Counted from the stretch's first letter, positions 41,640-48,853 are shown. The stretch is 64,000 nucleotides of DNA from Desmospora activa DSM 45169 (GCF_003046315.1 NZ_PZZP01000001.1:62001-126000), one strand, 5' to 3'. The notes: generated by a model not told the origin, from the sequence alone. Program-made: numbers and translations.

Positions 41640-41962
41640 GGTGGAGATCACACGGAAATATACAATTATGGCTTAGGGTTTACCATCAGTCCGCATGAAG
41701 ATATCTTGGAAGAAGCTCCACTATATTATGATAACAACGGAAAGCCGATGATATTGATTCTGGATCGATTGATTTTTCAATGATACCGAATGTAGAATGT
41801 AGAAGATTTGGACCTATATGTAGTATCGAAACAATTGCACAGTGGCTCCATGAGAGATGGAAAGATGCCGGGGGAGAACAATCCCCATTCCAATTTGCTC
41901 TTACATATCAGGACGATTATCCTAGTTACTATGATTTGAGCACGATGAGATATTATACATAG
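41640..41962 (+). pseudogene. N-truncated, frameshifted gene of unknown family
   Basis: Two frames join into one protein-like sequence. 41640-41779 encodes GDHTEIYNYGLGFTISPHED to MILILD; then the adjacent frame continues SIDFSMIPNVECRRFGPICS to the stop at 41962. A single-base loss near 41762 explains the shift. An in-frame stop directly upstream means the N-terminus is missing. I do not recognise the family. It lies among immunity genes and may be a dead member of that set. Confidence 0.6.
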
Positions 41963-42027
41963 ATGTAGAGAAGTTGGTAAAAGGGTATCAAAAACGGCGG
42001 CAATGATATCGCTAGAAAGGTGATATA

Positions 42028-42474
42028 GTGAGCACTCAAAAAATGCAGTGGGAAAATGGAGAGAAACTTGATGATCATTTAATTAGAGAAATGGAAAGGT
42101 ATTTTGGCTTTCGCCTTCCACTGGATTTTGTGAATGTTGTAAAGCAATATGATGGTGGAAGGCCGGTTCAGTACTTTTTTGATTATGATAGGCGCAAACG
42201 AGTGATGTTCGGTGAACTTCTCTCCTTTAATCCAAACAAAAAGTTTAATGCTGTTTCCGCCTATGGATCACTGTATGAAGACGAGGATATAGAGTTACCA
42301 AAGGAACTCGTTCCTTTTGCGCTAGATCCTGCTGGTAACCTTTATTGTTTTGACTATAGCCAAGATAACATTCGACCATCGGTTGTTTTTGTTGACCATG
42401 AAGGCTCGGAGGATGTTGATTATATTTGTGATACCTTTACAGACTTAGTCAATAAACTTTATTTGGATCGATAA
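42028..42474 (+). CDS. SMI1/KNR4 (SUKH) domain immunity-type protein
   Basis: A 148-residue SUKH-superfamily protein. LIREMERYFGFRLPLDFVNV is the hallmark first helix-strand, VMFGELLSFNP follows, and VPFALDPAGNLYCFDYS gives the conserved central strands. SUKH proteins act mainly as immunity factors against nuclease and other polymorphic toxins. It starts at GTG after AAAGGTGATATA. No toxin gene is beside it, so it may protect against toxins of neighbours. Confidence 0.85.
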   Translation: MSTQKMQWENGEKLDDHLIREMERYFGFRLPLDFVNVVKQYDGGRPVQYFFDYDRRKRVMFGELLSFNPNKKFNAVSAYGSLYEDEDIELPKELVPFALDPAGNLYCFDYSQDNIRPSVVFVDHEGSEDVDYICDTFTDLVNKLYLDR

Positions 42475-42507
42475 ATGATGATAAAAGAAGTTGGAGGAAA
42501 GAAAGAA

Positions 42508-42972
42508 ATGAGCCTAAATAAAATCATAGAACTTATCAATCTGTATGGCGAGAAGGATGATTTTAGTGAAAGAGCATCGGATAAGCAGATCAGTAAAATC
42601 GAGCAAGATCTTGATGTAATCCTTCCAAATAGCTATCAATGGTTTCTTAAACATTTTGGTCATGGTGGTATCGCTGGTGTTGAGATTTTAGGGACTACTG
42701 CAATGGGAGTTTATCCAGTAATAAATGCAACGATTTATTGTCGAAGGTATAATCTCCCGCCCTCGTTTGTTCTGATTGAAAATGTCGATGAATGGGTGAA
42801 TTGCCTTGATACAGCACGTATGAATAATGGGGAGTGTCCGGTAGTTAGCTGGGATCGGTTTGGCAACAGTAGAATAAAGTATGATAACTTTTACGACTTT
42901 CTGTTTGATCAATTTCGACAAGCTGTTGATAATCTGGATGAGGAGGGTTTAGTCCTGAAAAATGATAGGTAA
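42508..42972 (+). CDS. SUKH domain immunity-type protein, paralogue 1
   Basis: A 154-residue SUKH protein with DVILPNSYQWFLKHFGHGGI and the C-terminal ENVDEWVNCLDTARMNNGEC region. It closely resembles the gene at 45004-45441 (DEWVNCLDTA..NGECPVV.WDRFG is shared), so the two arose by duplication. GGAGG about ten bases upstream supports ATG 42508; the frame is open from 42475. It directly follows the other SUKH gene. Confidence 0.85.
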   Translation: MSLNKIIELINLYGEKDDFSERASDKQISKIEQDLDVILPNSYQWFLKHFGHGGIAGVEILGTTAMGVYPVINATIYCRRYNLPPSFVLIENVDEWVNCLDTARMNNGECPVVSWDRFGNSRIKYDNFYDFLFDQFRQAVDNLDEEGLVLKNDR

Positions 42973-42994
42973 TGAATATTCCATAAATATATGC

Positions 42995-43140
42995 TATACT
43001 GAATAGACAAGGCACGATCCATATCGGACGTTTCTCTATACGGATCTTCTTTTTAGGTAGTGCTTCGGACCCTGCCTTGGCCTTAGCCTCATTGGGCCAG
43101 GGCAGGGGTTATCCGATATCGCCCCTGAAAAGGAGGTGCC
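42995..43140 (+). promoter_or_regulatory. promoter and structured leader of a small-peptide gene
   Basis: TATACT at 42995 preceded by TG is an extended -10. The transcript leader can close a long-range stem ATATCGGA (43021-43028) / TCCGATAT (43112-43119) that encloses CCCTGCC (43070) / GGCAGGG (43101) with GGCC/GGCC inside. GGAGG-TG-CCTCC at 43132-43143 folds on the first ribosome site. This resembles leaders that hold back toxin translation. Confidence 0.55.
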
Positions 43141-43173
43141 TCCCGATGCTCATACGGAAGGAGGTGAAACCGT

Positions 43174-43317
43174 ATGCGAGACTTGCTTTCTTGGCTCTTC
43201 AGCCATTTTTGGCAGGCTTTTCTGGTCTTTGGACCAGTGTTCCTGACCTATTGGCTGCACCAGAAACGCAAGAAGTCCGATACCCGCGGCAACGGGGACC
43301 GGACTCCCAACTGCTAA
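43174..43317 (+). CDS. 47-residue hydrophobic peptide with basic tail (type I toxin-like)
   Basis: The ORF begins MRDLLSWLFSHFWQAFLVFG, continues hydrophobic to TYWLHQ and ends in a basic-polar tail starting KRKKSD. Its site AAGGAGGTG at 43157-43165 is nearly ideal. One membrane helix followed by a positive tail is the shape of type I toxins such as the Fst/Ldr group, though I cannot assign the family. An overlapping 60-codon frame from ATG 43146 has its own AAGGAGGTG site and could couple translation. A strong terminator follows. The region is more GC-rich than its neighbours. Confidence 0.6.
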   Translation: MRDLLSWLFSHFWQAFLVFGPVFLTYWLHQKRKKSDTRGNGDRTPNC

Positions 43318-43336
43318 TCCATAGTTAAAGGATGTT

Positions 43337-43371
43337 CACGGACCCGGAGACCGCCGGGTTCGTGCCTTTTT
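43337..43371. terminator. strong terminator of the small-peptide gene
   Basis: CACGGACCCGG and CCGGGTTCGTG pair over 11 bp (one G-U) around AGACCG, followed by CC and a T run. Confidence 0.9.
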
Positions 43372-43399
43372 ATTTTATCTTCATTCTATCCTAATGCAA
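43372..43399 (-). promoter_or_regulatory. putative antisense promoter facing the small-peptide gene
   Basis: On the minus strand TTGCAT (43399-43394) and TAAAAT (43377-43372) are 16 bp apart. Transcription would run into the 3' part of the small-peptide transcript, as in type I antitoxin RNAs. No terminator for such an RNA is evident. Confidence 0.45.
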
Positions 43400-43442
43400 G
43401 ACAAAAGTAAACCCGGCCATTGGTCTGTTTCCTTCTAGGTAG

Positions 43443-43850
43443 ATGGTTCCCATCAGAATGCGGACAATCCACTTGCTAAGGGGAGCCTATATAAAATCAG
43501 ATGAGACGGAGTCGCTTTGGGAGCAAATTCCTGAGACATTAAAAAATATCGATGAAATAGGAAGTAGGGTGATTCTTGAATCAGAGGTTGGGTATCTAAC
43601 TGTGGTCGGAGGAGAGGTAATTGGGGAAGAAATAGATGAGATAGATGAACATCTATTTGTAGTAGAGTTTTTTGATGATAAGGGTGATTTTAGCACTTTG
43701 TTAAATCCAAATGGTGATCCTGAAGAAATAATAAGCTTTGGTGATGGAGATTTTATGGGGAATGTTGTTGTAGAGTTTTCAGCGGTAGAAAAGGCTTTTG
43801 AACACTTTTTTAGAACGGGTAAATTATCCCCAGACTTGGATTGGGAGTAA
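43443..43850 (+). CDS. Imm1-like immunity-type protein
   Basis: A 135-residue acidic protein. The C-terminal part, DFMGNVVVEFSAVEKAFEHF then a FRTGKLSPDLDWE end, has the Imm1-like closing pattern (helix, TGK, W-E). A second, broken copy of that region lies at 43919-44069. The start is uncertain: ATG 43443 and ATG 43458 both lack a clear ribosome site. The 29-bp repeat at 43488-43516 falls inside its N-terminal coding part, so the 5' end may be recombinant. Confidence 0.6.
   Translation: MVPIRMRTIHLLRGAYIKSDETESLWEQIPETLKNIDEIGSRVILESEVGYLTVVGGEVIGEEIDEIDEHLFVVEFFDDKGDFSTLLNPNGDPEEIISFGDGDFMGNVVVEFSAVEKAFEHFFRTGKLSPDLDWE
43488..43516 (+). repeat. 29-bp direct repeat, copy 2
   Basis: Identical to 38840-38868 except G for C at the thirteenth base, in the same orientation. 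Here it is inside a coding frame (YIKSDETES). The pair brackets about 4.6 kb. Confidence 0.85.
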
Positions 43851-43918
43851 AATTGAAAATAACAAATGAGTTTTAAGTGGATGGGAGTGCTGGGGATTTA
43901 AAAGGGGTTCAAAATCTA

Positions 43919-44069
43919 GTTGAAGAATATAACCATTGAAAAGGTTGGTAGTGATTTTCCTGGAAACAATATTGTAGGTTTTGGTCTTGTAGAAAAAGCC
44001 TTCAAACATTTTTATGAAACAGAAAGTATTTTGGAAGATCTTGAATGGGATCAAGTTATGAATTTATAA
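43919..44069 (+). pseudogene. C-terminal fragment of a paralogue of the preceding Imm1-like gene
   Basis: The frame reads GSDFPGNNIVGFGLVEKAFK then ...HFYETESILEDLEW, matching GDGDFMGNVVVEFSAVEKAFEHF...DLDW of the intact gene. A stop codon sits directly upstream, so only the C-terminal ~45 residues remain. Confidence 0.75.
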
Positions 44070-44111
44070 TATATTTAAGCATCCCTTGTGGGTGTCTTTT
44101 TATGTAAAAGA

Positions 44112-44246
44112 GGTATCCATGAAGACTGGACATGGACGTTGTTTCTACTGTTACCGTTGGTGGCATTGTTTACCTTGACACGGGGCGATCTTGCCCTGGT
44201 CGGGGTAGTGGTTGGTGCGGTGAATGGAACAGTACTTTACCACTAA
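44112..44246 (+). pseudogene. fragment of a membrane-protein gene
   Basis: One frame reads WTWTLFLLLPLVALFTLTRG and continues with a hydrophobic DLALVGVVVGAVNG stretch to TAA at 44244. It looks like the last ~45 residues of a transporter, is GC-richer than its surroundings and has no start. Confidence 0.45.
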
Positions 44247-44272
44247 ATTGATCACTGACGGAGGGTTATCTA

Positions 44273-44842
44273 ATGAGAATTTGGCTATTGCAGAGTAAAC
44301 TCGATGATGGATATGAAGATCTTCAACTTGTCAATTTCGACGATGATCATGATAAATATTTCAACAACATCAATCAACCTATTCCAATAGCTGATAAATG
44401 GGGGAAAGTAGAGGTCTATACTTTGACCGAAGGGGATCAAAGCGATTTCCCTCATTTTTGGGGATCAGGGGACGATGTCCCAATTTTCTCCGAAAGGGCT
44501 TTAAATGTTGTCTATGATTTAATTGAAGTTAGTGTTGAGGTTTTACCTTTAAATCATCCTCAACATAATTATTTTGTAATGCATGTATTAAATGCAGTGG
44601 ATGCCATCGACTATGATAAAGCTATAGTAAGACAACTAGAATCGGGCCTTCGAGTTAGTTTTACGAAGTATTCATTTATCCCGGAAAAGATAATTGACCA
44701 GCATATTTTTAAAGTTTATCTGGATGACAGTGTTTTTTCCAGAGTTTTTGTATCAGATGAATTTAAAGAAAGGGTAACATCAAGTTCGTTAGTAGGGTAC
44801 GATTTTGTGGAAGTATGGGACTCCGAAAAATCCGATTCATGA
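44273..44842 (+). CDS. Imm11 / DUF1629-type immunity protein
   Basis: A 189-residue protein with the DUF1629/Imm11 pattern: the DVPIFSERALNVVYDLIEVS helix, a central EVLPLNHPQHNYFVMHVLN strand pair and VDAIDYDKA. Members neutralise polymorphic toxins. GACGGAGGG lies before the ATG. It stands between gene fragments, with no toxin adjacent. Confidence 0.8.
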   Translation: MRIWLLQSKLDDGYEDLQLVNFDDDHDKYFNNINQPIPIADKWGKVEVYTLTEGDQSDFPHFWGSGDDVPIFSERALNVVYDLIEVSVEVLPLNHPQHNYFVMHVLNAVDAIDYDKAIVRQLESGLRVSFTKYSFIPEKIIDQHIFKVYLDDSVFSRVFVSDEFKERVTSSSLVGYDFVEVWDSEKSDS

Positions 44843-45003
44843 TGACGCTTCTATCTTGGCACTCTTTTGGAGTCGAAACTGCTAAATTTTATCGGCAAGA
44901 TCCGCTTTGATTATTTCGACTTCTTCTGGGATAATCTAAAGGCGGCTTTGACGATACTGCTTGAAAGGTGATACAAGTAGCATGAGAAGGAAGAAATTAA
45001 AAC
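44843..45003 (+). other. intergenic region with a possible gene fragment
   Basis: One frame through 44860-44971 reads NFIGKIRFDYFDFFWDNLKA then ALTILLER-stop, which looks protein-like but has no start. Otherwise nothing is seen. Confidence 0.3.
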
Positions 45004-45441
45004 ATGAATAAGGAAAAAATTTTAGCTATGGTAAGCGAATACCGAGAAGATAGTTTTTTTACTGGTTCTGTACATGATTTCCATGTTAATCAAATCGAAG
45101 AATTGTTAGAAGTAACACTTCCAGATGATTACAAATGGTTTGTTAAGAATTTTGGTCACGGAGGTATTGGGGGTGTTGATATCCTTGGCGTTTCTAAAAC
45201 CGAACTTCCTACTTGTGTAAAGTTCACACAAAGATATAGAGAATATGGTTTACCTCATTCATTCGTTGTTATAGAAAACTGTGATGAATGGGTAAATTGT
45301 CTTGATACAGCAAGTATGAAAAATGGGGAGTGTCCTGTGGTTGATTGGGATCGGTTTGGCAGTAGTAGAATAAAATATAATAACTTTTATGACTTCCTGT
45401 TAGATCAGTTTAAAGAGGCTATTGATAATCTGGACGATTAA
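45004..45441 (+). CDS. SUKH domain immunity-type protein, paralogue 2
   Basis: A 145-residue SUKH protein: TLPDDYKWFVKNFGHGGIGG, then GLPHSFVVIENCDEWVNCLD and ECPVVDWDRFGSSRIKYNNF. It is a close paralogue of 42508-42972, with the C-terminal half almost superimposable and the N-terminal 25 residues diverged. AAGGAAG lies upstream of the ATG. Tandem SUKH copies with diverged parts suggest different toxin partners. Confidence 0.85.
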   Translation: MNKEKILAMVSEYREDSFFTGSVHDFHVNQIEELLEVTLPDDYKWFVKNFGHGGIGGVDILGVSKTELPTCVKFTQRYREYGLPHSFVVIENCDEWVNCLDTASMKNGECPVVDWDRFGSSRIKYNNFYDFLLDQFKEAIDNLDD

Positions 45442-45464
45442 TTTTGATGCTGAGGTGGCTTGAA

Positions 45465-45524
45465 ATGGCTCTATACTTAGGACCATTTCGTTATCAACTT
45501 GAAGGTGTTCTTGGTTTTAGTTAA
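45465..45524 (+). pseudogene. 20-codon gene stub
   Basis: After GCTGAGGTGG an ATG opens MALYLGPFRYQLEGVLGFS-stop. It looks like the N-terminus of a lost immunity-type gene rather than a functional peptide. Confidence 0.3.
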
Positions 45525-45629
45525 AGAATATTACGTTTTAATCAGTAAACAAACATTTCAGGTATGTGATATTTCGTGATATAACTGTTCGTTTTTTAGG
45601 AACCGATAAAACCGTAAGATGATAGAGCT

Positions 45630-45944
45630 ATGGACAAGGTCTTAAAAAAAGAGATTGTTGAAGCGTTAGAAACTGAGCCACCCGATTATAAAGAGTTTGT
45701 TTGTAGATATGGTTCAGGCGAAATAGGAAATGTTGTTGTTTTGGGGTTAAGAGAAGCGGAGTTTGTTCCAACACCATCTTTTTTTGATCAAACTATAAAG
45801 TATCGAAAGGAACTGCCGATCGAATACTCTAATACCATAGTAATTGGTGTGGATGGAGTGGGTAACCCTGTAGGTTTTATCCCTCCAGATACATCAATTT
45901 TTGTGTTTGATCAAAATTTTGGTGGACGGTGTGGAAAGATCTAA
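45630..45944 (+). CDS. truncated SUKH-like protein
   Basis: A 104-residue SUKH-like protein: DYKEFVCRYGSGEIGNVVVL, then IVIGVDGVGNPVGF and IFVFDQNFGG, the usual order of strands. The C-terminal helix that normally follows FD..FGG is missing, and the N-terminal helices are short. The ribosome site is poor. The break lies against the GC-rich segment that starts at about 45.96 kb, which suggests loss at a recombination joint. Confidence 0.55.
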   Translation: MDKVLKKEIVEALETEPPDYKEFVCRYGSGEIGNVVVLGLREAEFVPTPSFFDQTIKYRKELPIEYSNTIVIGVDGVGNPVGFIPPDTSIFVFDQNFGGRCGKI

Positions 45945-45991
45945 TCCTACGATATAAAGAGACCATCTTACCCTTATTGGGAGCGCGGCTG

Positions 45992-46234
45992 TCAAGATCG
46001 CTCTAGCACGGTGGCGAGCATACGGTGGACGACCTCGTGGTCACGCGGATCGTGCAGGCGGTAGTCCTCACCCGGCAGTGTGTACCACTCCTCGGCGCCG
46101 ACATAGGTGATGGCGAGCGTGAGGGTGCCGTCGTCATCACAAGTGGTGCGCAGTTCGAGCTCCCCGCTGATCACGCCGACCTCAGTGGTCATCACACCGT
46201 GGGTCGCGGTGAAGATTGACGACTTCTTTTTCAT
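45992..46234 (-). CDS. small GC-rich protein downstream of the HNH nuclease
   Basis: An 80-residue protein starting MKKKSSIFTATHGVMTTEVG, with a compact beta-rich middle (GELELRTTCDDDGTLTLAIT) and a C-terminal helix. I recognise no family. Its codons are strongly GC-biased, unlike the genes to its left. GAAGGGAG lies nine bases upstream of ATG 46234. It follows the secreted nuclease gene and could be its immunity factor, or an unrelated passenger. Confidence 0.6.
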   Translation of the reverse strand: MKKKSSIFTATHGVMTTEVGVISGELELRTTCDDDGTLTLAITYVGAEEWYTLPGEDYRLHDPRDHEVVHRMLATVLERS

Positions 46235-46270
46235 ATGAGTGACTCCCTTCTCGGGTTGGATGGTTGCGTT

Positions 46271-46305
46271 GCAAGTACTACCAACGGTTGGTTGGTAGTA
46301 CTTGC
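46271..46305 (-). terminator. perfect 15-bp hairpin without T tract
   Basis: GCAAGTACTACCAAC and GTTGGTAGTACTTGC pair perfectly around GGTTG, between the nuclease and the 80-residue ORF. No U run follows, as in many actinobacterial terminators. Confidence 0.65.
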
Positions 46306-46321
46306 AGACGCATGAACGGAC

Positions 46322-46957
46322 TCAGTAGGAGCAGGTGTTGAGCATGCTTTGCAGCGCGGACTTCTCCGACGACTGCAGGTGCAGGTTCCAACGGTATTTG
46401 GTGTTGATCCACCACTTCGCGTACGCGCAACGGGCGCCGGAACGCGGCGGTTGCCATGTCGACGGATCCTGGTCGCCCTTGGACCGGTTGACACTGGCGG
46501 TCACCGCGATCAGCTGCGGGCCGTTGAGGTCGTTGGCGAAGGCCTGGCGCTTCTCCGTGGTCCAGCTGCTGGCGCCGGAACGCCACGCCTCGGCCAGCGG
46601 CACGATGTGATCGATATCGATTTCGGACGGCGAGTACGCGGTGACGCCGTCGAAGTAGCTGTACCACTTGCCGGACGTGACGGGGCAATCCCCGCTGTAG
46701 TAGTCGGCGTCGCGCTTGAGCACCACCTGGCGGGTGTTGCAGCCGCCTCCTTGGCTGGTCCAGTGCGGGAACTTGTCGCGTGAGTATCCGGTCATGGAGC
46801 CTTCGGACTGCACGGTCAGCGAGTTTAGCTCGGCTTGGGCGGTAGACTTGGACGGTGTTCCGGGCGGAAGCGCCCAGGCCGTCGGCTGGTTATATAGAAA
46901 AACAGCAGACAATGACAGAACCAACGCAATTGACCACAACATCGATTTCTTGAGCAT
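46322..46957 (-). CDS. secreted HNH endonuclease (DUF1524-type, actinobacterial-like)
   Basis: A 211-residue exported nuclease. A signal peptide (about 1-29, ending near TAWA) is followed by a mature domain with the HNH-type motifs IDIDHIVPLAEAWRSGA, FANDLNGPQLIAVTASVNRS and KGDQDPSTWQPP, as in secreted Streptomyces nucleases. The signal-peptide region is AT-rich, while the mature part is strongly GC-rich. AGGAGGCATTTCT places the start at ATG 46957; the frame is open further upstream. It should degrade extracellular DNA or act as an antibacterial effector. Confidence 0.85.
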   Translation of the reverse strand: MLKKSMLWSIALVLSLSAVFLYNQPTAWALPPGTPSKSTAQAELNSLTVQSEGSMTGYSRDKFPHWTSQGGGCNTRQVVLKRDADYYSGDCPVTSGKWYSYFDGVTAYSPSEIDIDHIVPLAEAWRSGASSWTTEKRQAFANDLNGPQLIAVTASVNRSKGDQDPSTWQPPRSGARCAYAKWWINTKYRWNLHLQSSEKSALQSMLNTCSY

Positions 46958-47617
46958 AGAAATGCCTCCTATATGTATTTTTTGAACTATATATATATTT
47001 AAGTATCTATATTCATTTTTAGTGAATGAAATGTTAATAGTATGATAAAAGATTGCAACTAAAGCCGAAATAAAGGGTGAGAGCCACATGTTAATGACTG
47101 GCGATTACGCTGCGTTTACCAGCCTTCTCAGTATTCAGGCCGTTAGAGGATTTATCCAAGGTATTGGGAAAAGTAAGGAATCGTTGCCATACGCCAATGA
47201 ACAGGCTGCTGAGAAATGAAGGAAGAGAGAAGTGTTTTGCGAGGTGCTTGATCACTTTAAAAGAGATTGAATTTATAAGATTGGTCAAGGTAAGAGGAAA
47301 AATGCTGACTTAAAATACGAAGATATCAAGATCGGTTGAGAAGTAAAGATAAGCACGAGGACGACGATTACTAATAAAAAGGTGCCGCCCGTTTGGATAG
47401 GGCGTTTTATAATTGGCTACGTCATAGCGTCAAAATTGGGTGCCCATGGATGCTTTACTATTGTATCAATAGGTCACGACTATCCCCCCTCCTACCGAAA
47501 GGGGTTCTAATTCTTTTTCTATAAATCGATCTTGATAAAAAGTTGTAATCTTGTATACTTGTATTACAACTTGATAAAACGCTTACATTGAGATTTGGAG
47601 GGGGAATGGTGGTTTTG
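46958..47617. other. long region without a firm gene; promoter-operator near the right end
   Basis: 46960-47060 is very AT-rich and probably holds the nuclease promoter. A 43-codon ORF from ATG 47088 (AAAGGGTGAG site, MLMTGDYAAFTSLLSIQAVR) is possible but unsupported. CGCCC/GGGCG with TTTT at 47386-47408 is a weak terminator. The promoter of the TAXI gene lies at 47532-47572. Confidence 0.4.
47532..47572 (+). promoter_or_regulatory. TAXI transporter promoter overlapped by an inverted-repeat operator
   Basis: TTGATA (47532) and TATACT (47554) are 16 bp apart. A perfect 10-bp inverted repeat, AAGTTGTAAT/ATTACAACTT (47540-47572), encloses the -10 and a GTATAC core. It is a plausible site for the FadR-type regulator encoded at 51033. 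Confidence 0.65.
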
Positions 47618-48616
47618 ATGAGGCGATTCTGGTTGATTCCGGTGCTGTTGGCGGCACTTATCCTTACCTCATGCAGCAATAAAGAGTATCAGTACTTCTC
47701 AATTGCAACCGCTTCCACCGGCGGGACTTATTATCCCATCGGTGTTGGGATGGGCAATTTATGGACGGAGAAATTAATCGATCAGGGAATACGGGCAACG
47801 GGTCAATCGTCGGCGGGTTCGGTTGAAAATATTGATCTATTGCAGAAAGAAGAAGCGCAGTTGGCGATTTTGCAAGCGCTGATCGGGGACCAAGCTTATA
47901 ACGGTACCGGGATTTATGACAGTAGGCCATATGAAGATTTGCGCTCGATGACGATGTTATGGCCCAATGTGGAGCACTTTGTCCTGCTTAATAGCCGTAT
48001 CAAGACCGGAACGATCGCCGATATCGAGGGAAGAAGTTTTTCTGTCGGACCAAAAGCCAGCGGGACGGAGCAGTCCACACTGGCGTTGATGGAAGGTATC
48101 GGGTTGACGACGGCGGATATTTCTCCTGAACATCTCGGCTATGATGATACGATTTCCGCCATTCGCGATGGTCGCCTAGAAGGGGGATCGCTGCCGGCGG
48201 GAACACCGGTTACCGCGATTACCGATATGTATGCCAGTGGAGTGCGGGCCGATGTGCTGGATGTAACCGATGAGCAGCTTGAGGCGATTAACCGGCAAAA
48301 CAATGTATTTTTTCGATTTGAGATTCCAAAGAGAACCTATCCGCGCAAGACAGAGGATATTCAGACGATTGCCCAATCCAACTTTCTCGCCGTCGATAAG
48401 AAGTTGGACGAAGATATGGTGTATCTGTTGACCAAGACGTTATATGAAAACCTCGATACGATGTATGAAGTGCACAAGTCGGCTCGGGCCATGTCACTGG
48501 AAAATGCCTTAGAAGGGATTTCCGTCCCGCTTCATATGGGTGCTTACCGCTATTACAAGGAGCAGGGATTGGAAATTCCGGCAGAGTTGATCCCGCCGGA
48601 AGTGAAGGATGAGTAG
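47618..48616 (+). CDS. TAXI-family TRAP transporter solute-binding lipoprotein
   Basis: A 332-residue TAXI (TRAP-associated extracytoplasmic immunogenic) binding protein. The lipobox is LILTSCS. The mature part begins FSIATASTGGTYYPIGVGMG, the TAXI hallmark, followed by ATGQSSAGSVENIDLL. It delivers an organic anion to the fused permease encoded next. GGAGGGGGA upstream is compatible with ATG 47618; ATG 47606 is too close to it. Confidence 0.9.
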   Translation: MRRFWLIPVLLAALILTSCSNKEYQYFSIATASTGGTYYPIGVGMGNLWTEKLIDQGIRATGQSSAGSVENIDLLQKEEAQLAILQALIGDQAYNGTGIYDSRPYEDLRSMTMLWPNVEHFVLLNSRIKTGTIADIEGRSFSVGPKASGTEQSTLALMEGIGLTTADISPEHLGYDDTISAIRDGRLEGGSLPAGTPVTAITDMYASGVRADVLDVTDEQLEAINRQNNVFFRFEIPKRTYPRKTEDIQTIAQSNFLAVDKKLDEDMVYLLTKTLYENLDTMYEVHKSARAMSLENALEGISVPLHMGAYRYYKEQGLEIPAELIPPEVKDE

Positions 48617-48637
48617 AGCCAACTAGGGGGGTACCCC

Positions 48638-48660
48638 GCAGGCCTGTCCAGTGGCGAAGC
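48638..48660 (+). repeat. 23-bp direct repeat, copy 1
   Basis: GCAGGCCTGTCCAGTGGCG then AAGC recurs at 48854-48876 with two differences. Both lie between the TAXI binding protein and the permease. Confidence 0.7.
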
Positions 48661-48853
48661 CAGCTCATAGGAAGTGGAACAAGCCGTCAAAAGGTGATGA
48701 AAAAAGCGTTGTGTACTGTAGAAGCAGCCTTTGTACCACAGCCAACGAAGGGGTAGCTTCGAGGCTGTTTAAACCGGGTGATTTGAAACACTAGATAGAT
48801 GATGCCACCACTACTCAGTGAAAAAAGTCAGGCGAGAGGGTATCAACATATCC

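Noticed and set aside
44079-44101. Apparent GCATCCC/GGGTGTC terminator after the Imm1-like fragment
   Set aside because: On checking, the arms pair at only three adjacent bases beyond one end pair, so it is not a convincing hairpin.
47091-47288. 65-codon minus-strand ORF between the nuclease and the TAXI operon
   Set aside because: No ribosome site or family resemblance. A 43-codon plus-strand ORF over the same bases is equally weak.
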